Source of the DNA: a virus
IMG/VR virus record: IMGVR_UViG_3300034073_001392
Coordinates: 1-26,463 of that record
Strand: one strand, 5' to 3'
Length of the DNA: 26,463 nt
Shown here: positions 6,095 to 12,099 of the stretch, in pieces
Layout: each line of letters starts with the position of its first letter
Position numbering within the stretch: the first letter of the stretch is position 1
The notes under the pieces: generated by a model
Told to the model about the DNA's origin: nothing
The model's database searches: none
What the model saw: only the letters and a program-made list of their open reading frames with translations
Position numbers and translations under genes: made by a program

Positions 6095-6259
6095 TCAGAA
6101 CAGGAGGCCGAGGCAGAAGCTGACGGCTGCAATCCATAAAGCAACGGTGATCTGTTCCTTGGATTCGTTCACCTGTTGTTCAAGGGTTGAGGTGGTGTCG
6201 GCTTGCTGCTGTAGCAGGTCGATCAGTTGTGCCTTGGTGGCACGGTTGAGGTTGATCAT
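6095..6259 (-). CDS. 54-aa tail-anchored membrane protein
   Basis: Read directly: ATG at 6257-6259, TGA at 6095-6097. It begins MINLNRATKAQLIDLLQQQA with a soluble amphipathic helix (likely coiled coil) and ends with one membrane span (ALWIAAVSFCLGLLF). It is the only gene between promoter P2 and the terminator at 6066, so it is made from a dedicated short early transcript. A topology of cytoplasmic helix plus C-terminal anchor is inferred. Function is unknown; superinfection exclusion or replication membrane attachment are possibilities. Confidence 0.65.
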   Translation of the reverse strand: MINLNRATKAQLIDLLQQQADTTSTLEQQVNESKEQITVALWIAAVSFCLGLLF

Positions 6260-6293
6260 GGCGTTTCGTGTCGTGGTGGCATCGCTGCCATAG

Positions 6294-6324
6294 GGAGTAT
6301 ACCCCTAAACGGAGGGTGTGGCAA
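6294..6324 (-). promoter_or_regulatory. Promoter P2 with GGGGTATACTCC element
   Basis: On the minus strand: -35 TTGCCA (6319-6324), 17-nt spacer ending TTTAGGGG, -10 TATACT (6296-6301), then CC. Each hexamer matches sigma70 at 5/6. The stretch TTTAGGGGTATACTCC is identical to promoter P1. It faces the 54-aa membrane-protein gene with a leader of about 30 nt. Confidence 0.78.
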
Positions 6325-6330
6325 CCCGCC

Positions 6331-7011
6331 TCAGAACTCAGGCTGATTCAGCATCAAAAACGCATCACGGGCGCCCTGCCACTCGATCACCGCGTCATCA
6401 ACATCCACCTTCTGCAGCGTCGTACTGCCCGGACGGCTCCACAGCACACCAGCCTTCTGCACATACAGCTTCGGCCAGTGCAGGCTCAGCATCCCTAAAT
6501 ACCCGCCCAACTGCGGGCTCACGTCATACGGGCTGGCATCGGCCTTGCCCTGCGTCTTTAGATCCACCAGCACAAGCTGTTGATGATCATCCTTACGCCG
6601 CAGCAGGCAATCAAAGCTGCCAGCAATATTGCGGTCCAAGTCACAAAGCCGATACTCGCAGGCCACTGCCTCATACGTATTCCAGACGGAATGCTCAAGC
6701 AGCGGCTCAACCCATTCGCTGTACTCCTCCGGATACTCCCCTGGCTCACCAGTCGTCAGAAACGTCTCCAGCGCCAAATGCACCGCCTTCCCACGCGGCT
6801 CCCAAATGTGTTTCGTCTCCATAATCCGCTTCATCGCCCACGCATCCTTCGTGCCCTTGCACACCTGCGTCACTGAATGATTCAGCCACTGACCCGTGGG
6901 TTGCCATTGGTAGCGGTGTGCCTCCTCGTTGAACAGGATCGGCAGGGGTGGGAGCCAGCGCGAAGTCTCTTGGGTCTGTGACTTGGACGCGTTCGGACGG
7001 TGTGGGCTCAT
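6331..7011 (-). CDS. RecB/Cas4-like PD-(D/E)XK exonuclease
   Basis: The core runs from about ILFNEEAHRYQW to the stop. RecB-family motifs are visible in order: GKAVHLALETF (motif with conserved H), IAGSFDCLL (metal-binding D), LVLVDLKTQ (D-x-K) and QLGGYLGML (Q-x3-Y). Such nucleases act with annealing proteins as the phage exonuclease of a recombination pair. The frame's first plausible ATG is 7009-7011, but the residues before ILFNEE look non-natural, while the other frame (6746-7186) looks natural up to about 6975. The true protein may therefore be a fusion joined by a frameshift near 6965-6985. Confidence 0.78.
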   Translation of the reverse strand: MSPHRPNASKSQTQETSRWLPPLPILFNEEAHRYQWQPTGQWLNHSVTQVCKGTKDAWAMKRIMETKHIWEPRGKAVHLALETFLTTGEPGEYPEEYSEWVEPLLEHSVWNTYEAVACEYRLCDLDRNIAGSFDCLLRRKDDHQQLVLVDLKTQGKADASPYDVSPQLGGYLGMLSLHWPKLYVQKAGVLWSRPGSTTLQKVDVDDAVIEWQGARDAFLMLNQPEF

Positions 7012-7186
7012 CTCTGAGGGGATTACGGAAGACAGGCGGTGTAAAGCCGGGAATGCGCTTGGCATCCTCCATTGTGATGACCCAGCCCGGCGATGGCTGA
7101 TCCAAGTCCTCCAGCCGCCAATGGCCAGCAGCAATGCCACGACGCAGCAGCAGGCGTACTTCAGTCAGATCAAAAGCAAGACGCAT
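6746..7186 (-). CDS. N-terminal part of the nuclease gene in another frame, or separate small protein
   Basis: ATG at 7184-7186 overlaps the upstream stop (TGATG); an ATG at 7201 adds five residues. The first about 75 residues look like real protein (MRLAFDLTEVRLLLRRGIAA, then WRLEDLDQPSPGWVITMEDA, then FRNPLRDEPTPSE). After about nt 6970 the frame becomes low-complexity Gly/Asp shadow sequence while the nuclease core continues in the +1 frame. I favour one gene broken by an indel or joined by frameshifting (GCTCCCACCCCTG is near the switch). A free-standing protein with a long antisense-like tail is less likely. Confidence 0.5.
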   Translation of the reverse strand: MRLAFDLTEVRLLLRRGIAAGHWRLEDLDQPSPGWVITMEDAKRIPGFTPPVFRNPLRDEPTPSERVQVTDPRDFALAPTPADPVQRGGTPLPMATHGSVAESFSDAGVQGHEGCVGDEADYGDETHLGAAWEGGAFGAGDVSDDW

Positions 7187-7473
7187 CAGATGTGGCTCCA
7201 CAACCGTTCCTTATCAGCCTTGTCACGCTCCGACGCGGCCATGGGATGCACCACATACCGCGCTGCCAGCGGGCTCTTAGGGTCATCAGCGCCCACGTTC
7301 GGGCAGTAGGTCATGTACAGGCCCTGATCGTCGTACTTGCCCATCGGGTGCCCGTAAGCGGCATCAGGCGGTGCTGTGCGGGTCGTGGTGACGCTGTAGC
7401 TCACTTGCTTGGTCTTGGCATCAGCGGTCTGCCAGACGTACTTGCCCTTGTTTTCTGGTGCGTACAGTTTCAT
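7186..7473 (-). CDS. Hypothetical protein, 95 aa
   Basis: ATG at 7471-7473. It begins MKLYAPENKGKYVWQTADAK, probably a small beta-rich protein, with a conserved-looking block GLYMTYCPNVGADDPKSPLA and a basic helical end. No family is recognised. It lies directly upstream of the nuclease gene, with a TGATG overlap, so a role in recombination is possible by association only. Confidence 0.62.
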   Translation of the reverse strand: MKLYAPENKGKYVWQTADAKTKQVSYSVTTTRTAPPDAAYGHPMGKYDDQGLYMTYCPNVGADDPKSPLAARYVVHPMAASERDKADKERLWSHI

Positions 7474-7491
7474 GGTGAGTCTTAAACGGGA

Positions 7492-7668
7492 TTACCGATC
7501 TCGAAGTTTTGGATTGATCAGCCTGCGCTCTGCTGATGCACGGGGCGAACGGGCTGACCATTGACGATCAGATGCCTCCTGCCTGCGCAGCCATTGAGCT
7601 GTTGTTTGCCCGTCCCTAGGGCCGCTACGTGGTAGCCGCGTGATCTTGGGTTGGTCGTTGGCTTCCAT
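7492..7668 (-). CDS. 58-aa basic protein
   Basis: Read directly: ATG at 7666-7668, TAA at 7492-7494, start 2 nt after the replication-initiator stop. It is strongly basic and polar (for example AQWLRRQEASDRQW and ERRLINPKLRDR at the C-terminus) with no cysteines and no membrane span. The charge suggests nucleic-acid contact. Its position fills an otherwise empty 200-nt gap in a tightly packed operon. No family is recognised. Confidence 0.58.
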   Translation of the reverse strand: MEANDQPKITRLPRSGPRDGQTTAQWLRRQEASDRQWSARSPRASAERRLINPKLRDR

Positions 7669-7670
7669 GA

Positions 7671-8279
7671 TCAGTCGTCGTAAACCCAGCAGCGGTTGCC
7701 CTCATCCCAATACTTCCCGCCGCTCTGACGCTTGTGCTCTTCGAGATACACCTCGTACTTGCCGTCACGAAGCCAGCGAAACAGGTCAGGAAGGCTGCCT
7801 ACGAACTCCCCGGCACCCATCTTGCGCTTCTGCTCGGCAATCGCCCTTCTAGCGGCTTCTAGGAGGGTCTCAGGGCCTTCAAGGGCAACGATGCCCTTCC
7901 ACTCGTCAAATGCCTTCGGCTTGGTCTGGGATGAGACACGATCAGGCGCAGATTGATACAGCTTCCACAGCTCCTCAAACTCCGGCGTGTAATTAGCTTT
8001 TTTGCGCTTTTTGCTAGCGATTGCAACTTCTTCTGGATTTTCGTTAATTTTTTCCGACCGTTCTTTATTATTTAGATTATAAGATTCTTTATTAGTAATA
8101 CTAGAAGAAGAATTAGAGGCTTCGCTCCCTGTCGGTCGCTCCGCCAGCGTAACATCCCTGTCAACCCCTAGCTCCACCAGATAGGCGCAAAAGCCAGACA
8201 GGGACATGGTTCTGGGCTTGTAACGCTCCAAGTCACAAACCAAATCCTCCGGTAATCGAAGAAATACACCTTTTGCCAT
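7671..8279 (-). CDS. Replication-initiator-like protein with RHH N-terminus
   Basis: 202 aa, ATG at 8277-8279. Residues 1-42 fit a ribbon-helix-helix (GVFLRLPEDLVCDLERYK, then SLSGFCAYLVELGV). Residues about 45-95 are a low-complexity Ser/Asn/Lys linker coded by very AT-rich DNA. Residues about 96-185 (FEELWKLYQSAPDRVSSQTK, then KAFDEWKGI, ending FRWLRDGKYEVYLEEH) resemble the C-terminal domain of phage O-like replication proteins, which recruit the helicase. The family assignment is from pattern only. First gene of the leftward arm; the linker region may contain the origin, as in lambda O. Confidence 0.6.
   Translation of the reverse strand: MAKGVFLRLPEDLVCDLERYKPRTMSLSGFCAYLVELGVDRDVTLAERPTGSEASNSSSSITNKESYNLNNKERSEKINENPEEVAIASKKRKKANYTPEFEELWKLYQSAPDRVSSQTKPKAFDEWKGIVALEGPETLLEAARRAIAEQKRKMGAGEFVGSLPDLFRWLRDGKYEVYLEEHKRQSGGKYWDEGNRCWVYDD
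8012..8027. repeat. 16-bp inverted repeat, arm 1 (inside initiator gene)
   Basis: TGCTAGCGATTGCAAC here is the exact reverse complement of 8322-8337 in the leader of the same gene. It falls in the codons for AIASK at the end of the AT-rich linker. Confidence 0.9.
8061..8094. repeat. AT-rich block with 10-bp direct repeat (possible origin element)
   Basis: TTCTTTATTA occurs at 8061-8070 and 8085-8094, a 24-bp period, within a very AT-rich stretch (about 8035-8116) of otherwise GC-richer DNA. It codes the linker of the initiator. AT-rich unwinding regions inside an initiator gene are known from lambda-type origins; here the role is inferred. Confidence 0.5.
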
Positions 8280-8510
8280 TGCTTGCAGTTGATAGCGGAT
8301 AAAGGACAGGTGCTAACGGGTGTTGCAATCGCTAGCAGGGAAACCTTAGCCGGATTTTTGGCGCTGGCAAGCATCCCAAGGCACATTTCCACAATCCCTT
8401 CAAGTCTTATTTGCGTCTACTGCGTCGCACATCAGTCGCATCTGAGTCCCATTCGCCACCATTCTCTCGTTTTCGGTTTATCCTTTTCTTATTGATTTTT
8501 TTCTTCAACG
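8280..8510. other. Divergent intergenic region between early and late arms
   Basis: This 231-bp stretch separates the leftward initiator gene from the rightward terminase genes. It contains one arm of the 16-bp inverted repeat (8322-8337) and a T-rich segment (8465-8505) before the terminase start. I see no copy of the GGGGTWTAC element and no convincing -35/-10 pair; both genes need promoters here, so they may be phage-specific or weak. A 70-codon frame at 8283-8495 looks non-coding. Confidence 0.6.
8322..8337. repeat. 16-bp inverted repeat, arm 2 (leader of initiator gene)
   Basis: GTTGCAATCGCTAGCA, the perfect reverse complement of 8012-8027. It lies about 45-60 nt upstream of the initiator start codon, so the leader and coding parts of the mRNA could pair, or both arms could be protein-binding sites. 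Confidence 0.9.
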
Positions 8511-8828
8511 TTGGCGCGATCAACCGCTGCCGAAGTCAACTTCCGCGTTGACACTATTTACGGTCTTCTGACCGAAGGACAATCGCGTGGTCAGATTGTT
8601 CAATTCGGATCGAAGCAATGGAACATCACTCCACGTCAAGTTGATGAATACATCCAACGTGCTCGCATTCGCCTAGAAGAAGACGCCGCCATGACTCGCC
8701 CCTCGTGGATCGCTGAAGCCTTAGGCCGCGCTCGTACCTACGAACAGTCCGCTTACAAGCGTGGTCAAACGCAGGTCGCCCTCAACGCCATCCAACTCCA
8801 AGCCAAACTGATCGGCCTTGAAATTTGA
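8511..8828 (+). CDS. terS: Terminase small subunit
   Basis: 105 aa with a TTG start (8511) giving (M)ARSTAAEVNFRVDTIYGLLT. The N-terminal HTH-like region (RGQIVQFGSKQWNITPRQVD) and the C-terminal helices (QVALNAIQLQAKLIGLEI) match small terminase subunits that recognise packaging sites and hand DNA to the large subunit. Its stop overlaps the terL start (TTGA). The position directly before terL strengthens the call. Confidence 0.85.
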   Translation: MARSTAAEVNFRVDTIYGLLTEGQSRGQIVQFGSKQWNITPRQVDEYIQRARIRLEEDAAMTRPSWIAEALGRARTYEQSAYKRGQTQVALNAIQLQAKLIGLEI

Positions 8829-10165
8829 GCCTGCTAGCCCACGCCCCTGGCGGCTTCCTGCTTGAACCGCCTTCAAGTCAAACGCCCGGACCCTCAGCAG
8901 AGCAGGCGTTAGAACGCATTCGGCAAACGCTGTTGCCACATCAGCTCGCGTTCTGTGATGACACGGCGCACCGCAAGCTTGCCCTCGTCTGCGGGTTTGG
9001 TGCTGGCAAGACGCACGGCCTAGTGGCAAAAGCTGTGCACATGGCGGCATTAAATATCGGCTACGTGTCAGCCCTGTTTGAACCTGTCGCCCCGATGCTG
9101 CGCGACATTTTGCAGCGCACGATGGATGACCTTTTAGAGGAATGGCAAATACCTTTTGATTTCCGCGTCAGTCCATTACCTGAATACACCCTGCACTTTG
9201 CCGAGGGCAGTCACACGATCCTGCTGCGCACGATGGAAACATGGAACCGCATCCGTGGCCAGAACTTGTGCGCCATTGGTTTTGACGAAGCCGACACAGC
9301 AAACAAACGGGTAGCAGAGCAGGCAACACGAATGGCCCTCGCCCGTCTTCGTGCTGGCAACGTGCAGCAGTTCTATGCCGCCACCACGCCCGAGGGTTAC
9401 GGCTGGGCATTTGACACGTTCGACCGCAACGCCGGTGAGGACACCGCACTGATCCGTGCTCGCACCATGGATAACCCGTACCTGCCCGATGGCTTTATCG
9501 ACAGCCTGATGGCGAACTATCCGCCGCAGTTGATCAAGTCCTACCTAGAAGGGCAATGGGTCAACCTCAACACGGGCCAGGTGTACGACCGCTTTGACCG
9601 TACCAAGCATGTGGTGTCTAGCCTGCCTGATGTAAGCCGTGAGCCGCTGCGTGTTGGGGTGGACTTCAACGTGGGCAACATGTCGGCTGTGATCGGGGTG
9701 CGGATTGGCAACAGTTTGCTGGTGATCGACGAAATCAGCGGAGCGCACGATACGGACGCGCTGGCCAGTGAGATCAAACGGCGCTACCCAGACAGACGTA
9801 TCTATGTGTACCCGGATGCCTCAGGCGGTAATCGCAGCACCAACGCCAGCCGTACGGACATTCAGATCCTTGAAAGCCACGGCTTGAGTAACCAATCGGG
9901 CAAAGCCAACCCGCCTGTTCGTGATCGGGTGCTTGCGGTGCAAAGCTTGCTGGAAAACGCGAAGGGCCAAATACGGCTCAACGTGGCCGATGGCTGCAGG
10001 CGGCTGATCGAATGCCTAGAACTGCAGAGCTACACGGAAAAAGGCGACCCCGATAAGGAGGCCGGCCACGATCACATGGTTGACGCACTGGGGTATCTGG
10101 TGTGGCGTGAATTCAACCCGCTGCATCAGGGTGCTGGCCGCGGCACTGGTGTGCGCCTGTATTGA
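8825..10165 (+). CDS. terL: Terminase large subunit
   Basis: 446 aa, TTG start overlapping the terS stop. Packaging ATPase motifs: Walker A GFGAGKT (residues 57-63), Walker B and catalytic acid IGFDEAD (151-157), coupling motif ATTPEG (186-191). The nuclease domain (RNase H fold) shows GVDFN (D280), YPDASG (D331) and DHMVDAL (D420), the expected acidic metal ligands. It pumps DNA into the prohead and cuts the concatemer. Length and motifs indicate a complete gene. Unusually, the portal gene does not follow directly; a 3.2-kb cassette intervenes. Confidence 0.95.
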   Translation: MSLLAHAPGGFLLEPPSSQTPGPSAEQALERIRQTLLPHQLAFCDDTAHRKLALVCGFGAGKTHGLVAKAVHMAALNIGYVSALFEPVAPMLRDILQRTMDDLLEEWQIPFDFRVSPLPEYTLHFAEGSHTILLRTMETWNRIRGQNLCAIGFDEADTANKRVAEQATRMALARLRAGNVQQFYAATTPEGYGWAFDTFDRNAGEDTALIRARTMDNPYLPDGFIDSLMANYPPQLIKSYLEGQWVNLNTGQVYDRFDRTKHVVSSLPDVSREPLRVGVDFNVGNMSAVIGVRIGNSLLVIDEISGAHDTDALASEIKRRYPDRRIYVYPDASGGNRSTNASRTDIQILESHGLSNQSGKANPPVRDRVLAVQSLLENAKGQIRLNVADGCRRLIECLELQSYTEKGDPDKEAGHDHMVDALGYLVWREFNPLHQGAGRGTGVRLY

Positions 10166-10192
10166 CGATTTGTGAAGTGACCACTGGGGTGC

Positions 10193-10222
10193 TTGTCAGA
10201 AGGCAGGGGTATACCCCATAAT
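10193..10222 (+). promoter_or_regulatory. Promoter P3 with perfect GGGGTATACCCC palindrome
   Basis: -35 TTGTCA (10193-10198), 18-nt spacer, -10 CATAAT (10217-10222), each 5/6 to sigma70. The spacer contains the perfect 12-bp palindrome GGGGTATACCCC (10206-10217), related to the elements in P1, P2 and P4. It faces the accessory cassette, giving a leader of about 45 nt before the ATG at 10274. A second GGGG-GCGA-CCCC hairpin follows at about 10233. Confidence 0.72.
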
Positions 10223-10273
10223 TAAGGGACAGGGGGCGACCCCACCACTCCCGGCACGGCGCCGGCTCTTCAA

Positions 10274-10525
10274 ATGTTGGTTCTCTCCGAAACCGGCACT
10301 CCCTTTACCGAGGCTCAGCTCGATGCGGCCTTCAAAAAGGTTGCTGATCCCGCCGACTGGCGCAACCCCATCAACTACGAGGTGGTTGATCGTGACGAAG
10401 TGCACGTCACTGTCTGCGCGATTCAGTACTACACCGCAGCGCCGGTGCAAGTGAAGGATCTGCAGTGGAACGATGAGTTCATGATTTTCTCTCCCGGTTA
10501 CCGTCTTGGTCCTGCCGGTTGCTGA
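10274..10525 (+). CDS. Hypothetical protein, 83 aa, first gene of accessory cassette
   Basis: ATG at 10274, begins MLVLSETGTPFTEAQLDAAF, then VADPADWRNPINYEVV and a beta-rich end rich in aromatic residues (AIQYYTAAPVQVKDLQWNDE). Not recognised. It is a self-contained unit: its own promoter P3 with the palindromic element and an intrinsic terminator 5 nt after the stop. This is the layout of a moron-like gene expressed independently of the late operon. Confidence 0.72.
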   Translation: MLVLSETGTPFTEAQLDAAFKKVADPADWRNPINYEVVDRDEVHVTVCAIQYYTAAPVQVKDLQWNDEFMIFSPGYRLGPAGC

Positions 10526-10530
10526 TCACC

Positions 10531-10553
10531 GGCCCCTTCGGGGGCCTTTTCTT
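10531..10553 (+). terminator. Intrinsic terminator after the 83-aa gene
   Basis: GGCCCC-TTCG-GGGGCC followed by TTTTCTT. It has a strong UUCG tetraloop stem and is the near-twin of 6066-6088. The next ATG (10554) is the base right after the T-tract. Confidence 0.9.
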
Positions 10554-10892
10554 ATGACACAACAACATCCCATTATTCCGCCGTCAGAAGAACTGGTGGC
10601 ATCAATGATCGAGCAAGCGTTTGGTCCGCTTGGTCCTGCTGGGCTTAGCGACAAAAATAAGCTGACTGCTGCTTTCGCCGATCTTTCTACCCGCGCTGCC
10701 CAATGGGGCGCAGACCAAGAGCTGGAGGCGTGCTGTAAAGCACTTGAAAGTTGGAATCCACGTATTCCGCCTAATCTCCGCGCCGCCCGCCGCCCGCCGC
10801 CCCAAGCCGCCGAGCTTGAAGGAAAAACTGACAGAGGCGCTTTACAACGAAGACATTGGCACAGCTCTCAGACTGGTGAGGCAGCTCGATGA
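10554..10892 (+). pseudogene. Accessory protein frameshifted by a GCCGCCC repeat
   Basis: The ATG at 10554 (MTQQHPIIPPSEELVASMIE) is preferred over an in-frame upstream start within the previous gene. Residues about 45-82 (LSTRAAQWGADQELEACCKA, then PPNLRAARRP) are paralogous to the protein at 11279-11839. At 10782-10802 there are three GCCGCCC units where the paralogue has two. The extra 7 nt shifts the frame, giving a C-terminus unlike the paralogue and a stop at 10890-10892. Removing one unit restores PKPPSLKEKLTEALYNEDIG and a TAA at 10894-10896. It may be phase variable, degenerate or mis-assembled. Confidence 0.7.
10782..10802. repeat. Heptanucleotide tandem repeat (GCCGCCC)x3
   Basis: Three perfect units inside a coding region. 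The paralogous gene carries two units at 11705-11718. Unit length is not a multiple of three, so copy-number change switches the downstream frame. Confidence 0.95.
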
Positions 10893-10963
10893 CTAAATTA
10901 GAAATCGGTCTGCTCGTTGCTGGCGCTTTTCTTTGTAGAGTTTTTATTGGGAGCTTGAGATGA
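10889..10963 (+). CDS. 24-aa membrane peptide
   Basis: ATG at 10889 with GAGG 7 nt upstream, stop TGA at 10961-10963. Sequence starts MTKLEIGLLVAGAFLCRVFI and is one hydrophobic segment. It overlaps the preceding stop (ATGA) and the following start (ATGA), a double coupling that argues for real translation. It could be a membrane-active micropeptide or only a coupling cistron for the gene at 10960. Confidence 0.5.
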   Translation: MTKLEIGLLVAGAFLCRVFIGSLR

Positions 10964-11259
10964 CTGAACACAACCTCTCCGACAAAGACGATGCTCCTTG
11001 GCTTGACTGTATGGATGGGTTCAGAACAGCGTCTAACTACACCAACCCCAATAGGCCAAGTGCAAACAGCGATTTAGTTGAGCGCGTGCGCTGGGTTATC
11101 GGCAGTGCCGAAGTTGTGGATGTAAACACTCCTGACTGGACAGAGGAAGACGTGGCCGCAATTCAGGAAGTGGCAGCGTGGCTCAATGATCACCAGTACT
11201 GGGAAAACGCTGCAGCAGTACTGTACGCCGAACTAGACGACTTCCACAAAGCCCAGTAA
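10960..11259 (+). CDS. Hypothetical acidic protein, 99 aa
   Basis: ATG at 10960 with GGGAG 7 nt upstream. N-terminus polar (MTEHNLSDKDDAPWLDCMDG), then a helical C-terminal region (DLVERVRWVIGSAEVVDVNT and AAIQEVAAWLNDHQYWENAA). No recognised family. Its stop lies in the first copy of the recurring cassette spacer CAGTA(A/G)(C/T)C(A/G)C(C/T)TTC. Confidence 0.65.
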   Translation: MTEHNLSDKDDAPWLDCMDGFRTASNYTNPNRPSANSDLVERVRWVIGSAEVVDVNTPDWTEEDVAAIQEVAAWLNDHQYWENAAAVLYAELDDFHKAQ

Positions 11260-11278
11260 CCGCTTCCATTAATCACCC

Positions 11279-11839
11279 ATGACAAACGAAGACTATTCCA
11301 AGGTGCCGCCGCCGCACCTGCTCAAAAAGTTCTCCGAGCAAGCACGAGAGGACAGTCAAAAGCGCAGTCATCCCGGCTACTGCAAGACTTTTGCCAAGCT
11401 CTGCATCAACTGGGCATTTCAAGAGGCAGCGATGGACGACCTTCGCGTTGCCAGTGCTGAAGTAAGTGGGGCGGCGTCACAGCCCGGATCATCGTCCGAG
11501 ATCGAACGCCGCAGTGACATTGTAGTGTCGCCGGAACTGATAGAGCAGTGGCGCAATGAGTGGATTTATAAAGTACCGCATGGCGTTGATGAACTCGATT
11601 TTCTCGCCCAGCGTGGTGCCCAATGGGGCGCAGATCAGGAGCTGGAGGCGTGTTGTGAGTGGGTCAAAAGCAAGCAGACCTATTGGGCACACGACGAACT
11701 CCGCGCCGCCCGCCGCCCCAAGCCGCCGAGCTTGAAGGAGCAGGCGCTTGAAGCTTTGGATGAAGAGCAGGCTGAGTTAAGCATCCAAAACTACAAGCTC
11801 ATACGCTCTGTACTTGAATCCTTGCCCAATCACGAGTAG
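11279..11839 (+). CDS. Accessory protein with AQWGADQELEACC module, 186 aa
   Basis: ATG at 11279. The N-terminal about 70 residues are helical and unrelated to the shorter paralogue (KVPPPHLLKKFSEQAREDSQ). The middle carries the module LAQRGAQWGADQELEACCEW and DELRAARRPKPPSLKEQALE, shared with 10554-10892, followed by an acidic helical C-terminus. I recall this module as recurring in small phage proteins of picocyanobacterial phages, with no function assigned. The GCCGCCC unit is present twice, keeping the frame open. Confidence 0.7.
   Translation: MTNEDYSKVPPPHLLKKFSEQAREDSQKRSHPGYCKTFAKLCINWAFQEAAMDDLRVASAEVSGAASQPGSSSEIERRSDIVVSPELIEQWRNEWIYKVPHGVDELDFLAQRGAQWGADQELEACCEWVKSKQTYWAHDELRAARRPKPPSLKEQALEALDEEQAELSIQNYKLIRSVLESLPNHE
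11705..11718. repeat. Heptanucleotide tandem repeat (GCCGCCC)x2
   Basis: Two units in the in-frame paralogue, at the position homologous to the three units at 10782-10802. Confidence 0.9.
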
Positions 11840-11853
11840 TCGCTTCCACTTCT

Positions 11854-12099
11854 ATGTCTGAATTTTCACCCGCTGCGCGTTCAGTGTTTGACGCCTACAT
11901 CAGCCACTGGACAGCAGATCCATACGAAATCAGTCCAGAAGCATTGGCCGCCGCGCTGCGATCTGCTGCGGATCAGGTTGCGCCGGAGCCAGACGACATC
12001 GACAAGGGATCGCTGTCACTTGCCGCCATCCGTAATCGATGCAAAGTGCGCGACGAACTCCTCGCCATCGCCGCCGAGCTGGAGGGCAGGGATGGCTGA
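11854..12099 (+). CDS. Small helical protein, tandem paralogue A, 81 aa
   Basis: ATG at 11854 begins MSEFSPAARSVFDAYISHWT. The pattern SPAARSVFDA ... EALAAALRSAADQVAPEP ... RDELLAIAAELEG is repeated in the next gene, so the two arose by duplication. It is all helical, with no membrane span or cysteine motif. The end overlaps the next start. Function is unknown. Confidence 0.68.
   Translation: MSEFSPAARSVFDAYISHWTADPYEISPEALAAALRSAADQVAPEPDDIDKGSLSLAAIRNRCKVRDELLAIAAELEGRDG

Noticed and set aside
6318-6824. 168-codon plus-strand frame rich in His/Pro/Ser
   Set aside because: Antisense of the RecB-like nuclease core; composition is low complexity and there is no ribosome site.
8283-8495. 70-codon plus-strand frame in the divergent region
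   Set aside because: The translation has an unnatural Ser/His-rich end, no ribosome site, and the region is where promoters and control sites are expected.
10506-10553. Upstream start for the 10554 gene
   Set aside because: That segment is the end of the previous gene plus the terminator hairpin, so translating it as protein is unlikely.
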